NCBI RefSeq assembly: GCF_003399445.1
Contig: NZ_QUQO01000001.1
Location: 1,051,001 to 1,115,000, forward strand
Source: Parvularcula marina
Lineage (GTDB): Bacteria > Pseudomonadota > Alphaproteobacteria > Caulobacterales > Parvularculaceae
Reading direction: 5' to 3'
Length of the DNA: 64,000 nucleotides
Shown: piece by piece, positions 54,748 through 62,731 of the stretch
Position numbering within the stretch: position 1 is the stretch's first letter
Layout: the number at the start of each line of letters is the position of its first letter
Position numbers and translations under genes: made by a program
Notes under the pieces: generated by a model
Database searches by the model: none
What the model was told of the DNA's origin: nothing
The model's input: the letters and a program-made list of their open reading frames with translations, nothing else

Positions 54748-55821
54748 CTAATTGTCTTTCTTCGGCTTTTTGAGCTTGTCAGCAAAGCGGATGGCCGCAG
54801 CCACCGCTTCATAGTGCTCGCGCTGGATTTCTTCACCGACCTCGACAGTTGCGTAAAGTGACCGGGCGGTCGGCACGTCGCGATAGATCGGCACATTTGC
54901 CGACTCCGCGCGCGACCTGATTTGGAAGGCCAGGTGATCGACGCCCTTGGCGACGCATCGCGGCACCTCTCCCCCGCCCCGGTTCCATTTGAGCGCGACG
55001 GCATAATGGCTAGGGTTGACGACAACGACATCGGCGGTCGGCACGTCCAGCATCTGCCGGTTATGCGCGATGCTGCGGCCCATCTCTCGGCGCTTATGCT
55101 TTTGCTCGGCGTCACCTTCATTCTCCTTGGCCTCGTCCTTGACCTCCTGAAAACTCATTTTCAGCTTTGATCTGTGTTGGGACCATTTGAACGGCACCTC
55201 GATAGCGGAAGCCGCAGCTGCGAGGATCACGGCCATGCCGAGCATGACGACCGCGATCTTGCGCATCTCAGAGAACGCCAGCGCCGGGGGCGAACCCACC
55301 GACGACATCAGCTCAGGGAACATGCCAATTGTCAGCAAGACCGCTGTCACTAGGACGACGATCATCTTGACCATGCCCTTGGTGAACTCGACGAGGCCGT
55401 TCGGCCCGAACTTGTTCTTCGCATTTTTCAGCGGGTTGATCTTGGAGAGCTTGGGCGCAAGCTTTTTGCCTGAGAAGGTGATCGATTGCTGGGCAACGAG
55501 AACGGCGATGACGAGGACCGGGGCAAGGAACAAAAAGCCCAGAAAGAACATCACGGTCGGGCCGAATGCTTCGAGTATATTAGCGCCGTTCAACAGCCAG
55601 CTGGCCGCTGCGACTGGACGGTCCCAATAGGGCAAAAGGCTGTTTGCGAACGGAATGGCGAGCGCACCTGCAAACCCCAGCGTACCGACAAGGATTCCCG
55701 TGAAGCGCGCAAGCGTCTGCAGTTCAGGGGAGGATGGAACATTACCTTCTTGCCGGGCGCGTTTTATCCGCTCCGGTGTCGGATCTAATGACTTCTCACC
55801 GCTGTCATTTCCCTCTGCCAT
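54748..55821 (-). CDS. flhB: Flagellar type III secretion protein FlhB
   Basis: A 357-residue export-gate protein. The start DSGEKSLDPTPERIKRARQEGNVPSS, four membrane helices (about 40-205) and a cytoplasmic domain are normal. The autocleavage motif is NPSH (269-272), not the usual NPTH. FlhB normally self-cuts between Asn and Pro to switch substrate class, and Ser in place of Thr is a mild change. It is the last gene of the flgB operon. No terminator follows. Confidence 0.96.
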   Translation of the reverse strand: MAEGNDSGEKSLDPTPERIKRARQEGNVPSSPELQTLARFTGILVGTLGFAGALAIPFANSLLPYWDRPVAAASWLLNGANILEAFGPTVMFFLGFLFLAPVLVIAVLVAQQSITFSGKKLAPKLSKINPLKNAKNKFGPNGLVEFTKGMVKMIVVLVTAVLLTIGMFPELMSSVGSPPALAFSEMRKIAVVMLGMAVILAAAASAIEVPFKWSQHRSKLKMSFQEVKDEAKENEGDAEQKHKRREMGRSIAHNRQMLDVPTADVVVVNPSHYAVALKWNRGGGEVPRCVAKGVDHLAFQIRSRAESANVPIYRDVPTARSLYATVEVGEEIQREHYEAVAAAIRFADKLKKPKKDN

Positions 55822-55824
55822 CGC

Positions 55825-56595
55825 CTACCAGAATCCTCCGAAGGCTTCCATGACGCTATCGGCCCAGACGGTCAGCATGGTGGCAATCGCAAGCCCAAGA
55901 ATGACGAGCCCGGCCAGTACGTTACCCGGCACACCGATAAAGGTGACCATCATCTGCGGCATGGCCTGGTTGATCAGGCCAAGGACGAGATTATAGAGAA
56001 AGTTGATCAGAAGGAACGGCAGCGCAAGACCGACGGCGAGCGCGAAGGCTCCTGACGTTCGCTCTATTGCCCAGCGCGCCAGCGCATCGGACGCTGGTAC
56101 TTCGCCTAAGGGAAAGAGCTCATAGCTCCGGTAGAGGAGCCCGACGCTCGCTGTGTGCCAGTCCATGGTCACAAAAAGCGCACTGCCCGCCATGATCAGC
56201 AGCATGGAAACGGAAGTGTTCGGCTCTGCCGCCAATGTCGGGCTGAAGATCTGGGACAGCGAGATATTCTGCGCCACGATCGTCCCGGCAATGGTCAGCG
56301 TATAGATCAACACCCGGAATGAGAACCCGAGCGCAAAGCCGATCACGACCTCGAACAGCATGAGGGGCACAAGCCCCATCTGGCTGACGGCTTCAAGATG
56401 TCCCGGCACGACGAGCGGGAACAGCGCCGCCGTCAGCGCAAGGATAATCGCCAGTCGCACCCGCATGGGCACACCCAGCTCACCGATGCCGGGAATGAAG
56501 GAAATCATCGCGGCCAGCCGTGCGATCAACGCAATGCCGGCGGTGGCCACCGTCGACATCTCCGGCGGTATAGCCAGTTCAGCGAACCAGTCCAT
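55825..56595 (-). CDS. fliR: Flagellar export gate protein FliR
   Basis: A 256-residue protein with six or so membrane helices and typical segments (VRLAIILALTAALFPLV, MLFEVVIGFALGFSFRVLIYTLTIAGTIVAQNIS, FLLINFLYNLVLGLINQAMPQMMVTFIGVPGNVLAGL). It forms part of the FliPQR gate. Its start overlaps the flhA stop (TGATG), and flhB follows after 3 bp. Confidence 0.96.
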   Translation of the reverse strand: MDWFAELAIPPEMSTVATAGIALIARLAAMISFIPGIGELGVPMRVRLAIILALTAALFPLVVPGHLEAVSQMGLVPLMLFEVVIGFALGFSFRVLIYTLTIAGTIVAQNISLSQIFSPTLAAEPNTSVSMLLIMAGSALFVTMDWHTASVGLLYRSYELFPLGEVPASDALARWAIERTSGAFALAVGLALPFLLINFLYNLVLGLINQAMPQMMVTFIGVPGNVLAGLVILGLAIATMLTVWADSVMEAFGGFW

Positions 56596-58700
56596 CAGGC
56601 GACCGCCAGCATACTGGGCCGCGTGCCCGGCACGATCTCCTCAAAGGCAATCACGGGATTGTTGATGCCGCGGCTACGCAACACATCGCGCACAAACCGG
56701 CGACGGGCAGACGATACCGCCACAGCGGCATACTGGCCTGCCAGCGCGGCCTTGTTGAGCGCTTCCTGGATCTCATCGCCCAGCTTCTTGAATTCATCCG
56801 CCGTCAGATTGCTCGGCAGATTTCCCTCGCCTTGCGGGGTCAGGCGTTCTTTCAGAAGCGCATCCCATTTCGGCGAGAGCTGGACCAGCGGCAGCGTGCC
56901 ATCCCCGGCCCTGTACCCCTCAAGGAACTGGAAGGCGAGCGAACGCCGCACGGCTTCCACAAGATCGTCGATGGAGCTGCAATGCGCCTGATGCTCGACG
57001 ATTGATTCAAGGATGAGTGGGATATTTCGGACGCTGACCTTTTCTGCCAGCAGCCCGCGCATGACCCATTGCAGGGTTTCATGGCTGACCTTGTCAGGCA
57101 CAAATTCGTCAATCAGCTTGCGGTTGGCTTCAGCGCGCTGCTCATCCGAGACATCAGCAAAACAGTTGAGTGCCTCACGAAGTGCCCGGCGGGACATCAA
57201 CCGCTCAAAGCCGTTCTGCACGGTCTCGAGAAGATGCGTTGCCAAGACTTCGGCGGGCTCGATGATGGTCGCGCCACGTTCTGCCAGCCGGTCGGCATCC
57301 ATGCGGCTGACCCAGCGGGCCTCCGCGCCATAGACCGGCTCGGTCGTCGGGATACCCTGAATGTCCGTGTGCTCCTCGGGTTTGACGAGGGCGAGAAGCT
57401 GGTCGAGTTCGAGCCTGTCTTCCGCCACCGTCGCGCCCTGCACGCTAATCCGGTAGCGCCCCTGCCCGATGGTCGAATCAGTGACGCGGACGGGCGGCAT
57501 GACAAAGCCATATCGTTGGACCACGAATTTTCTGAGCTTATCGATCCTTGCATCGAAACTCTCAGGCGCGCCGGTCAGCATGGTTGAGAGTGAGCGATCA
57601 AGCTCGACATGGATCTCATCCAGATCAAGCACATCACCGAGGGTTGATGCCTTTTTGGTCTCAACGATTTCAGGCTGCGCGTCTTCTTTCTTCTCAGCCT
57701 CTTTCTGCTCGCGTCCATAGGCAAGCCATGCCGCGTAGCCGAGGAGCCCCGCGCCAGCAGTGAACGGCAGGAAAGGCAGGCCGGGGAAAAGCGCAAAGAC
57801 CGCAAGCAGGGCCGCAACCGTGCCAAGCGCCAGCGAGCTGCCCATCATCTGCTTGACCATGGCGGCATCGACGCTACCCTTGCCCTGCCCTTTGGAGAGC
57901 AGGAAACCGGCGGCAACGGAGATGATGACCGCCGGGATCTGGCTGACTAGGCCGTCCCCGACGGTGAGCACGGAGTAATTCTGCACCGCCTCGGCAAGCG
58001 AGATATGATGGACCCCAAGGCCGATGCCGATGCCCGCCACAAGGTTCAGCATGGTGATGAGAAGGCCCGCCACCGCGTCGCCCTTCACGAATTTCGACAC
58101 ACCATCGAGCGAACCAAGGAAGGCGGCTTCCTCCTGTTGCAGCTCGCGCAGGCGCCGCGCCTCTTCGTGGCTGATTGCGCCTGCGGCGACATCGGCGTCG
58201 ATCGCCAACTGCTTGCCGGGCATGGCGTCGAGGGCAAAGCGCGCACCGACTTCGGCCATCCGCCCTGCGCCCTTCGTGATCACGAGAAAGTTCACGATGA
58301 TGAGCACACAGAAGATGATGAGCCCCATAAAGAGGTTCCCGCCCATGATGAACATGGCGAACCCTTCAATGACACCGCCGGCCGCGGCCGTGCCTGTATG
58401 CCCCTCCCCGATGATCAGCTTGGTCGAAGAAATGTTGAGAGACAGCCGGAGCAGCAGCGCCATCAGCAGCACGCTGGGGAAGGATGAGAAATCAAGCGGC
58501 TTCTGGATGAACAGCGTCACCGTGAAGACGAGAATCGCCAGCCCGAAAGAGGCCGTGAGGCCAATATCAAGCACGATCGGCGGCACCGGCAGGATCATCA
58601 TGATCAGGATGATCATGAGGCCAACCGTCAGAACGACGGTCGGCTGCCGAAGCGTGTCGAGAAGATTGAACCCTTTTGCTGCGCCTGCCGCTTCCGCCAT
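56595..58700 (-). CDS. flhA: Flagellar export gate protein FlhA
   Basis: A 701-residue export-apparatus protein. Eight membrane helices fill the first ~320 residues (LTVGLMIILIMMILPVPPIVLDIGLTASFGLAILVFTVTLF). The conserved FHIPEP region GARFALDAMPGKQLAIDADVAAGAISHEEARRLR is present. The cytoplasmic ring domain follows, ending VRRSLAFQFLEGYRAGDGT and RPSMLAVA. It binds chaperone-substrate complexes. It overlaps fliR and follows fliQ by 4 bp. Confidence 0.97.
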   Translation of the reverse strand: MAEAAGAAKGFNLLDTLRQPTVVLTVGLMIILIMMILPVPPIVLDIGLTASFGLAILVFTVTLFIQKPLDFSSFPSVLLMALLLRLSLNISSTKLIIGEGHTGTAAAGGVIEGFAMFIMGGNLFMGLIIFCVLIIVNFLVITKGAGRMAEVGARFALDAMPGKQLAIDADVAAGAISHEEARRLRELQQEEAAFLGSLDGVSKFVKGDAVAGLLITMLNLVAGIGIGLGVHHISLAEAVQNYSVLTVGDGLVSQIPAVIISVAAGFLLSKGQGKGSVDAAMVKQMMGSSLALGTVAALLAVFALFPGLPFLPFTAGAGLLGYAAWLAYGREQKEAEKKEDAQPEIVETKKASTLGDVLDLDEIHVELDRSLSTMLTGAPESFDARIDKLRKFVVQRYGFVMPPVRVTDSTIGQGRYRISVQGATVAEDRLELDQLLALVKPEEHTDIQGIPTTEPVYGAEARWVSRMDADRLAERGATIIEPAEVLATHLLETVQNGFERLMSRRALREALNCFADVSDEQRAEANRKLIDEFVPDKVSHETLQWVMRGLLAEKVSVRNIPLILESIVEHQAHCSSIDDLVEAVRRSLAFQFLEGYRAGDGTLPLVQLSPKWDALLKERLTPQGEGNLPSNLTADEFKKLGDEIQEALNKAALAGQYAAVAVSSARRRFVRDVLRSRGINNPVIAFEEIVPGTRPSMLAVA

Positions 58701-58704
58701 GGCG

Positions 58705-58965
58705 CTATCCGATCAGGGGCAATATGCGGTCATCAAAAAGCCGGAGGGCGAGGTTCATCATGAAAGCCGCACTGAGCGAGAAGACGAGCAACATGACGCC
58801 GACCTTGGGCACAAAGGTCAGGGTCAATTCCTGTACGGAGGTAAGTGCCTGCAAGAGCCCCACTATAAGGCCGGTGATCAGCGCCGCGATCAGCAGCGGC
58901 GCAGACATCAGGGCCGCAGTGAAAACCGCATCACGGGCGAGATCGAGAACCTGTCCATCTGTCAT
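58705..58965 (-). CDS. fliQ: Flagellar export gate protein FliQ
   Basis: An 86-residue protein with two membrane helices (ALMSAPLLIAALITGLIVGLLQALTSVQELTLTFVPKVGVMLLVFSLSAAFM). The ALTSVQELTLTFVPK loop between them is the strongest signature. Four copies surround FliP/FliR in the gate. It lies between fliE and flhA. Confidence 0.95.
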   Translation of the reverse strand: MTDGQVLDLARDAVFTAALMSAPLLIAALITGLIVGLLQALTSVQELTLTFVPKVGVMLLVFSLSAAFMMNLALRLFDDRILPLIG

Positions 58966-58977
58966 CGGACGACCCTC

Positions 58978-59283
58978 TTAAACCGGCATTCTCAGGATAT
59001 CCTGATAGGCCTCGACCACCTTGTCGCGCACGGTGACAGCAGCCTTGAGGGCAAGTTCTGCCTCAGCCATTGCCTCAACCACGGCCTGGGCACTGCCCTC
59101 CCCGCGCGCCAGTGCTTCAACGGCGACGTCTGCCTTGTCAAAAACCTTGGCGAATTCTTCAGCGGCAGCTTTCGGGCCTTTTCCGGCGGCTTCCGCGCCG
59201 GGCGCAGATGCTGTGCCTTGCGCAACCCGGTTCGCCTGGCCGTAACCGACCGATGCGCCGAGTGAAGAAAGTTCTCCAGCCAT
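58978..59283 (-). CDS. fliE: Flagellar hook-basal body protein FliE
   Basis: A 101-residue protein that joins the MS ring to the rod. FAKVFDKADVAVEALARGEGSAQAVVEAMAEAELALKAAVTVRDKVVEAYQDILRMPV is the conserved C-terminal helix pair. The N-terminal half is Ala/Gly rich. It is two bases from flgC and twelve from fliQ. Confidence 0.94.
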   Translation of the reverse strand: MAGELSSLGASVGYGQANRVAQGTASAPGAEAAGKGPKAAAEEFAKVFDKADVAVEALARGEGSAQAVVEAMAEAELALKAAVTVRDKVVEAYQDILRMPV

Positions 59284-59285
59284 GA

Positions 59286-59669
59286 CTATCTCCTGAGCAG
59301 GCCGATAAGTCCTGCATACATGTCACGGGCCTGACGGAAGGCTTCAAGATTTGAGTCGAATGTGCGCTTTGCCTCGCGCGCATCGGCCATCTCGACCATC
59401 AGATCCACATTACTCAGGGTCACGTAGCCTGATTCATCTGCGAGGGGATGGCCGGGATCGAGAACCGATTTCCCCTCCGCAGGGTCAAGCGTCAGCCGCT
59501 TGACCTCGACCGACGTATCGCCGCTGCCGATCCCGAAAGTCAGCAATTTGCGGTGATAGCCGGGTGTGTCGACGTTCGAGATGTTCTCGTTGACGGTCCG
59601 CAGCCGGAGGCTCTGGACTTCCATGCCGTTACTGGCAGATTTCAGGGCAGCATTGAGCGGATCAACCAT
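59286..59669 (-). CDS. flgC: Flagellar proximal rod protein FlgC
   Basis: A 127-residue rod subunit. The N-terminal ALKSASNGMEVQSLRLRTVNENISNVDTPGYHRKLLTF and the C-terminal NVDLMVEMADAREAKRTFDSNLEAFRQARDMY pair as the rod coiled coil. The ANxxTPGY-like NVDTPGY motif is normal. It follows flgB by 3 bp. Confidence 0.95.
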   Translation of the reverse strand: MVDPLNAALKSASNGMEVQSLRLRTVNENISNVDTPGYHRKLLTFGIGSGDTSVEVKRLTLDPAEGKSVLDPGHPLADESGYVTLSNVDLMVEMADAREAKRTFDSNLEAFRQARDMYAGLIGLLRR

Positions 59670-59672
59670 GGA

Positions 59673-60005
59673 TTACCTCCGCCCCAAAGCTTCGGTGTAC
59701 ATGGAGAGCACCCGCTCCCAGAGCCCGAGCGCCATGTCATGTTGCCCGCGCGCCTCGGCCAGCTCGACGATCTGCGCCTCAAGCGAGACGGAATTGCCAT
59801 TGGGCTTGATCGCAGCATCCTGATCGACGCGCGTCGTCAGAACATCTCCGCCATCGAATATCTCAGAGAATTCAGCGACTTCTTTCGCGCGATAGCCGGG
59901 CGTGTTTGCCTGGGCGAGATTCTCCGTGACCGTCGCCTGCCGGAAAGCGGCGTGTTCGGCCATCGCCTTCGCAAGGTCGAGAATACCATTATTCGAGCCA
60001 ATCAT
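59673..60005 (-). CDS. flgB: Flagellar proximal rod protein FlgB
   Basis: A 110-residue rod subunit starting MIGSNNGILDLAKAMAEHAAFRQATVTENLAQANTPGYRAKEV. The last part ELAEARGQHDMALGLWERVLSMYTEALGRR is the C-terminal rod helix. It heads the seven-gene operon and lies downstream of a CtrA box. Confidence 0.95.
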   Translation of the reverse strand: MIGSNNGILDLAKAMAEHAAFRQATVTENLAQANTPGYRAKEVAEFSEIFDGGDVLTTRVDQDAAIKPNGNSVSLEAQIVELAEARGQHDMALGLWERVLSMYTEALGRR

Positions 60006-60055
60006 GGCCGAGCCCCAAATCGCGTTAACTATTTAGGAAGGTTAATGACCAGTTC

Positions 60056-60072
60056 GTTAACAAAAGGTTAAC
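60056..60072 (-). promoter_or_regulatory. Perfect CtrA box before flgB
   Basis: TTAA-CCTTTTG-TTAAC on the minus strand (60057-60071 core) matches the full CtrA consensus, ending with symmetric GTTAAC at both ends. It is 52 bp upstream of flgB and overlaps the flbT stop codon. Two more TTAA elements (at about 60041 and 60024) lie between box and start. It supports a cell-cycle-controlled class II flagellar promoter. Confidence 0.75.
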
Positions 60073-60538
60073 GGGCAACCGCCGTCCGGGGCAACTCGCA
60101 GTCTGCGAGGTTGCGGGTAAGTGCCTGTTGCTCAAGGAGGATCTTCTCAAGAAGGTGCGCCTCAAGGCCAATCACCGTCTTTAACGATCCGAGCACCGCA
60201 TGATAGCGGCGAAGACCCGCCGCCTCTGTTGCCCGCGCAATCAGATCGCAGGCCGGCGTTTCTTCGAACACCATCTGCAATTCATTGAGACGATTGAGCA
60301 GATCCTGCCGCGCGTCGGTTTCCTCAACAGCGCAAGCGAGAATCATCTGGGCAAGGTGATAGGCCCGCGTCACGGGCGTCTTGACTTCATCCGGGTGGAG
60401 CGCATCCGAGAGCCGCAGCACACGGACGCTTTCGTCGATGATCTTGATCGAGGATTTCTTCGGCCCATTCTCCACAAGGCAACCGCCCACGAGAAATTTC
60501 TCGCGCGGTTTCAGTGAGAGTGTGAGACCACCAGCCAT
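60068..60538 (-). CDS. flbT: Flagellar biosynthesis repressor FlbT
   Basis: A 156-residue protein. MAGGLTLSLKPREKFLVGGCLVENGPKKSSIKI starts the family, and RLSDALHPDEVKTPVTRAYHLAQMIL and ALHRSLIG-like LGSLKTVIGLEAHLL follow. In Caulobacter FlbT binds the flagellin mRNA leader and promotes its decay until the hook is built. It is read with flaF upstream (10-bp gap) and flagellin further up. Its last bases overlap the CtrA box of flgB. Confidence 0.94.
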   Translation of the reverse strand: MAGGLTLSLKPREKFLVGGCLVENGPKKSSIKIIDESVRVLRLSDALHPDEVKTPVTRAYHLAQMILACAVEETDARQDLLNRLNELQMVFEETPACDLIARATEAAGLRRYHAVLGSLKTVIGLEAHLLEKILLEQQALTRNLADCELPRTAVAR

Positions 60539-60547
60539 CCCCGCTCC

Positions 60548-60928
60548 TTACGCTGCTTCGGCCGCAGCGCTACGCAAACCTGAAGCGATCGTCCGGTTCA
60601 GATCGACAAGATCCGTCACCTGCGCTTCTCCCGCCAGAACGCGGGCGCCGTGGCGAAGCGAAAAACCGCCGAGGCTGATGAGATTGGCTTTAAGATCGTC
60701 GGGCAGCTCGTTCCCTTCGGAAGCAAGGTCGGTCATCAGTGCTGACCAGAGCTGCGAATTTCTGTGAAGGGCATTGGCCATGGCTTTGACGTCTTTGGCC
60801 TTGCCGTCCTCGCCGGCTGCCAGCTCCAGTTCGGCGGCAATCTGCGAGAAAATCTGAGCTTCGATCTGCCGCGGCGTCGCGGTGATCTTTTTTGTCTGTG
60901 AGTATCCAGCTTGTGCGAATGCTGACAT
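60548..60928 (-). CDS. flaF: Flagellar biosynthesis regulator FlaF
   Basis: A 126-residue protein. AQAGYSQTKKITATPRQIEAQIFSQIAAELE and LHRNSQLWSALMTDLASEGNELPDDLKANLISLGGFSLRHGARVLAG are signatures of FlaF, the partner of FlbT that promotes flagellin translation and secretion. The end is Ala-rich (RSAAAEAA). It lies between flbT and flagellin. Confidence 0.94.
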   Translation of the reverse strand: MSAFAQAGYSQTKKITATPRQIEAQIFSQIAAELELAAGEDGKAKDVKAMANALHRNSQLWSALMTDLASEGNELPDDLKANLISLGGFSLRHGARVLAGEAQVTDLVDLNRTIASGLRSAAAEAA

Positions 60929-60944
60929 TTATTTTCCGGCCCCG

Positions 60945-60979
60945 ATTTAAGAATCAGAAGGGCGGCCGAAGCCGCCCTT
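60945..60979 (-). terminator. Terminator or UUCG hairpin after flagellin
   Basis: On the minus strand, AAGGGCGGC-TTCG-GCCGCCCTT makes a 9-bp stem with an extra-stable UUCG tetraloop. The tail is TCTGATTCTTAAAT, only moderately T-rich. It lies 11 bp after the flagellin stop and 17 bp before flaF. It may stabilise the flagellin mRNA 3' end. Confidence 0.7.
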
Positions 60980-60989
60980 CCAGTGTGGA

Positions 60990-62279
60990 TTAACGGAACA
61001 GAGCAAGGATCGACTGCGGCGACTGGTTCGCAATCGACAGCGCCTGAAGGCCGAGCTGCTGCTGAACCTGCAACTGGCTCAGTTTCGCAGAAGCAGAAGT
61101 CAGGTCAGCGTCGGTCAGAGCCGAGATACCTGAATTCAGGTTGTCGATCAGCGAAGAGATGAAGCTCGACTGGGTGTCGATACGCTTCTGAGCCGAACCG
61201 AAAGCAGCGGCAGCATCAACGGCGGCGCCGAGGATGTCGTCGATGTCGTCAAGAGCGCCAGCAGCGTCGCTGGTCACGTCGAGGCCGGAAAGCTCAGACA
61301 GCAGACCGCCAGCGGTACCGCCAGTGGTTTCGGTATAAACCGTGATGCCGCTGAAGGCAGAACCAGTGTTGTTAGTGACTGCGATGCTGACATTGTTCTC
61401 AGACGGACGCGAAGATGTCTGAACAGAGATGCCGATATCGTCAGCGTCGAAAGTCGGGTTCGCAGCTTCAAGGTCAGCCAGCGCATCCTGAAGAGCAGCC
61501 TGCAGGCCGAGAACGACTTCGTTCGAGGTGTCGCCTTCACGAGCAACATATTGAACAACCGTGTCGTTGGCGCCGAGGATCGAGAAGTCGAGCTCGAAGG
61601 TTTCGCCGGTTGCGATGATGTCACCAGCAAAAGTCACCGTTTCCGTTTCGCCGTCAGCAGCAGCTGCGTCCGAGTCAACGTCGTTGGTGTTGTTGGTCAC
61701 GCCGCCGGTCGCCGTGAAGGCGCCTTTAAAGTCAGCGATGGCAACAGCGACGGCACCAGCAGTCGCAGTTGTCTGGCTGAGGTCTTGAGCGAGAACCGAA
61801 ATGCTGTCCGTCGTAACGCCAGAACCGGTGCGGTTCAGCGACGAGAGGAAGCTGACCGACGTCACAGAGTTGTCGACGAGGTTCACACCGTTGAACGATG
61901 CAGCTTCGACGATGTCCTGGATCTGGGTCTTGATGTTGTCGATGTCGGTCTGGATGGTGGCGAGGTCGCTGGCGCTCTTGCCTTGCGCGTCGACGATCAG
62001 GCCTTGCGCATCTTTCAGCAGACCAACGATGGATTCAGCACCGCTCCGTGCAACGCCAAGCGTGGACGCAGCAAGAGAAAGCGATTCCTGGACCTTACCG
62101 AAAGCAGAAACGTCGGCGCCAATCGTCGTCGAAATCGAGTAGATAGCGGCGTTCTGACGAGCGTTCTGAACTTTCTTACCGGTCGAGATCTGGTCGTTGA
62201 TGGTGTTCAGGTTGGTGTTGATGCCCCGGAGGGTTTCAAGTGCAACCTGTGCGGACGAGTTAAAGTTAATGCTGGACAT
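60990..62279 (-). CDS. Flagellin
   Basis: A 429-residue filament subunit. The N-terminal D0-D1 region MSSINFNSSAQVALETLRGINTNLNTINDQISTGKKVQNARQNAAIYSISTTIGADVSAF and the C-terminal KRIDTQSSFISSLIDNLNSGISALTDADLTSASAKLSQLQVQQQLGLQALSIANQSPQSILALFR are conserved. The centre (about 165-345) is a variable Asp/Thr/Ala-rich region exposed on the filament. It resembles alphaproteobacterial FljK-type flagellin, longer than the 270-residue Caulobacter ones. The long leader before it has two hairpins. Confidence 0.95.
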   Translation of the reverse strand: MSSINFNSSAQVALETLRGINTNLNTINDQISTGKKVQNARQNAAIYSISTTIGADVSAFGKVQESLSLAASTLGVARSGAESIVGLLKDAQGLIVDAQGKSASDLATIQTDIDNIKTQIQDIVEAASFNGVNLVDNSVTSVSFLSSLNRTGSGVTTDSISVLAQDLSQTTATAGAVAVAIADFKGAFTATGGVTNNTNDVDSDAAAADGETETVTFAGDIIATGETFELDFSILGANDTVVQYVAREGDTSNEVVLGLQAALQDALADLEAANPTFDADDIGISVQTSSRPSENNVSIAVTNNTGSAFSGITVYTETTGGTAGGLLSELSGLDVTSDAAGALDDIDDILGAAVDAAAAFGSAQKRIDTQSSFISSLIDNLNSGISALTDADLTSASAKLSQLQVQQQLGLQALSIANQSPQSILALFR

Positions 62280-62310
62280 GTTTTCTCCAATTCAGTTTCC
62301 AAAATCAGAG

Positions 62311-62343
62311 TCGTCATCCTGACGAAATCGGGGAGCGCCCCGA
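62311..62343 (-). promoter_or_regulatory. Two stem-loops in the flagellin mRNA leader
   Basis: TCGTCA-TCC-TGACGA (62311-62325) and TCGGGG-AGCG-CCCCGA (62328-62343) each form a perfect 6-bp stem and are separated by only two bases. They lie 32 and 49 bp before the flagellin ATG on the minus strand. With flbT and flaF beside them, they are candidates for the RNA elements that those regulators read. Confidence 0.6.
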
Positions 62344-62390
62344 CGCAACTTCATCCGCGTTGCCTCGACACCTGTAATAGCTGTGAACTT

Positions 62391-62406
62391 CTAACAGGGA
62401 CTTAAC
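62391..62406 (-). promoter_or_regulatory. Near-consensus CtrA box upstream of flagellin
   Basis: On the minus strand TTAA-GTCCCTG-TTAG is one base from TTAA-N7-TTAA. It lies about 112 bp before flagellin, next to the end of the FlgN-like gene. It could serve a flagellin promoter. Confidence 0.4.
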
Positions 62407-62407
62407 G

Positions 62408-62731
62408 TCAGACCCGGCGATTGGGATTCTCGTTTTCGACGCCCATCATGCTGCCGTCGCGGGCGTAACCGACCGTCCCTTGCCCCTGGCCCATGTTGGC
62501 AAAGCGGGTTTTCAGTCCCCGGATCGCGGTCAGTGCGGCAGACATCAGCCGTTCATTACGGCCGGCCTGCGCCCGGATATGCTCAAGTGTTGCGAGATCA
62601 TCCACCTGTTCCATGGCGGAAAGCAGCTCGTCCTTACGCCGCTGGATTTCGACCAGCGCGTCAAAACGTCGTTCGAGCAGGACAGTTTCCTCGTCCTGTA
62701 AAGCCTGAAGCAATTGCTGCGCGGGACTCAT
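62408..62731 (-). CDS. Small flagellar-cluster protein, FlgN-like
   Basis: A 107-residue, mainly helical protein: LLQALQDEETVLLERRFDALVEIQRRKDELLSAMEQVDDLATLEHIRAQAGRNERLMSAALTAIRGLKTRF. The long helical start resembles FlgN-type export chaperones for hook-junction proteins. The tail (YARDGSMMGVENENPNRRV) is flexible, which is also seen in FlgN-like proteins. It overlaps the rod-binding gene by four bases. Assignment is by layout and gene context. Confidence 0.55.
   Translation of the reverse strand: MSPAQQLLQALQDEETVLLERRFDALVEIQRRKDELLSAMEQVDDLATLEHIRAQAGRNERLMSAALTAIRGLKTRFANMGQGQGTVGYARDGSMMGVENENPNRRV

Noticed and set aside
58024-59265. Long plus-strand frame (413 aa) over flhA, fliQ and fliE
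   Set aside because: It overlaps three certain flagellar genes in antisense and is Ser/Arg-rich without domains.
62343-62375. Sigma-54 promoter before flagellin
   Set aside because: A GGCAAC and a TTGC are present on the minus strand, but the spacing between the GG and GC elements is about six bases too long.
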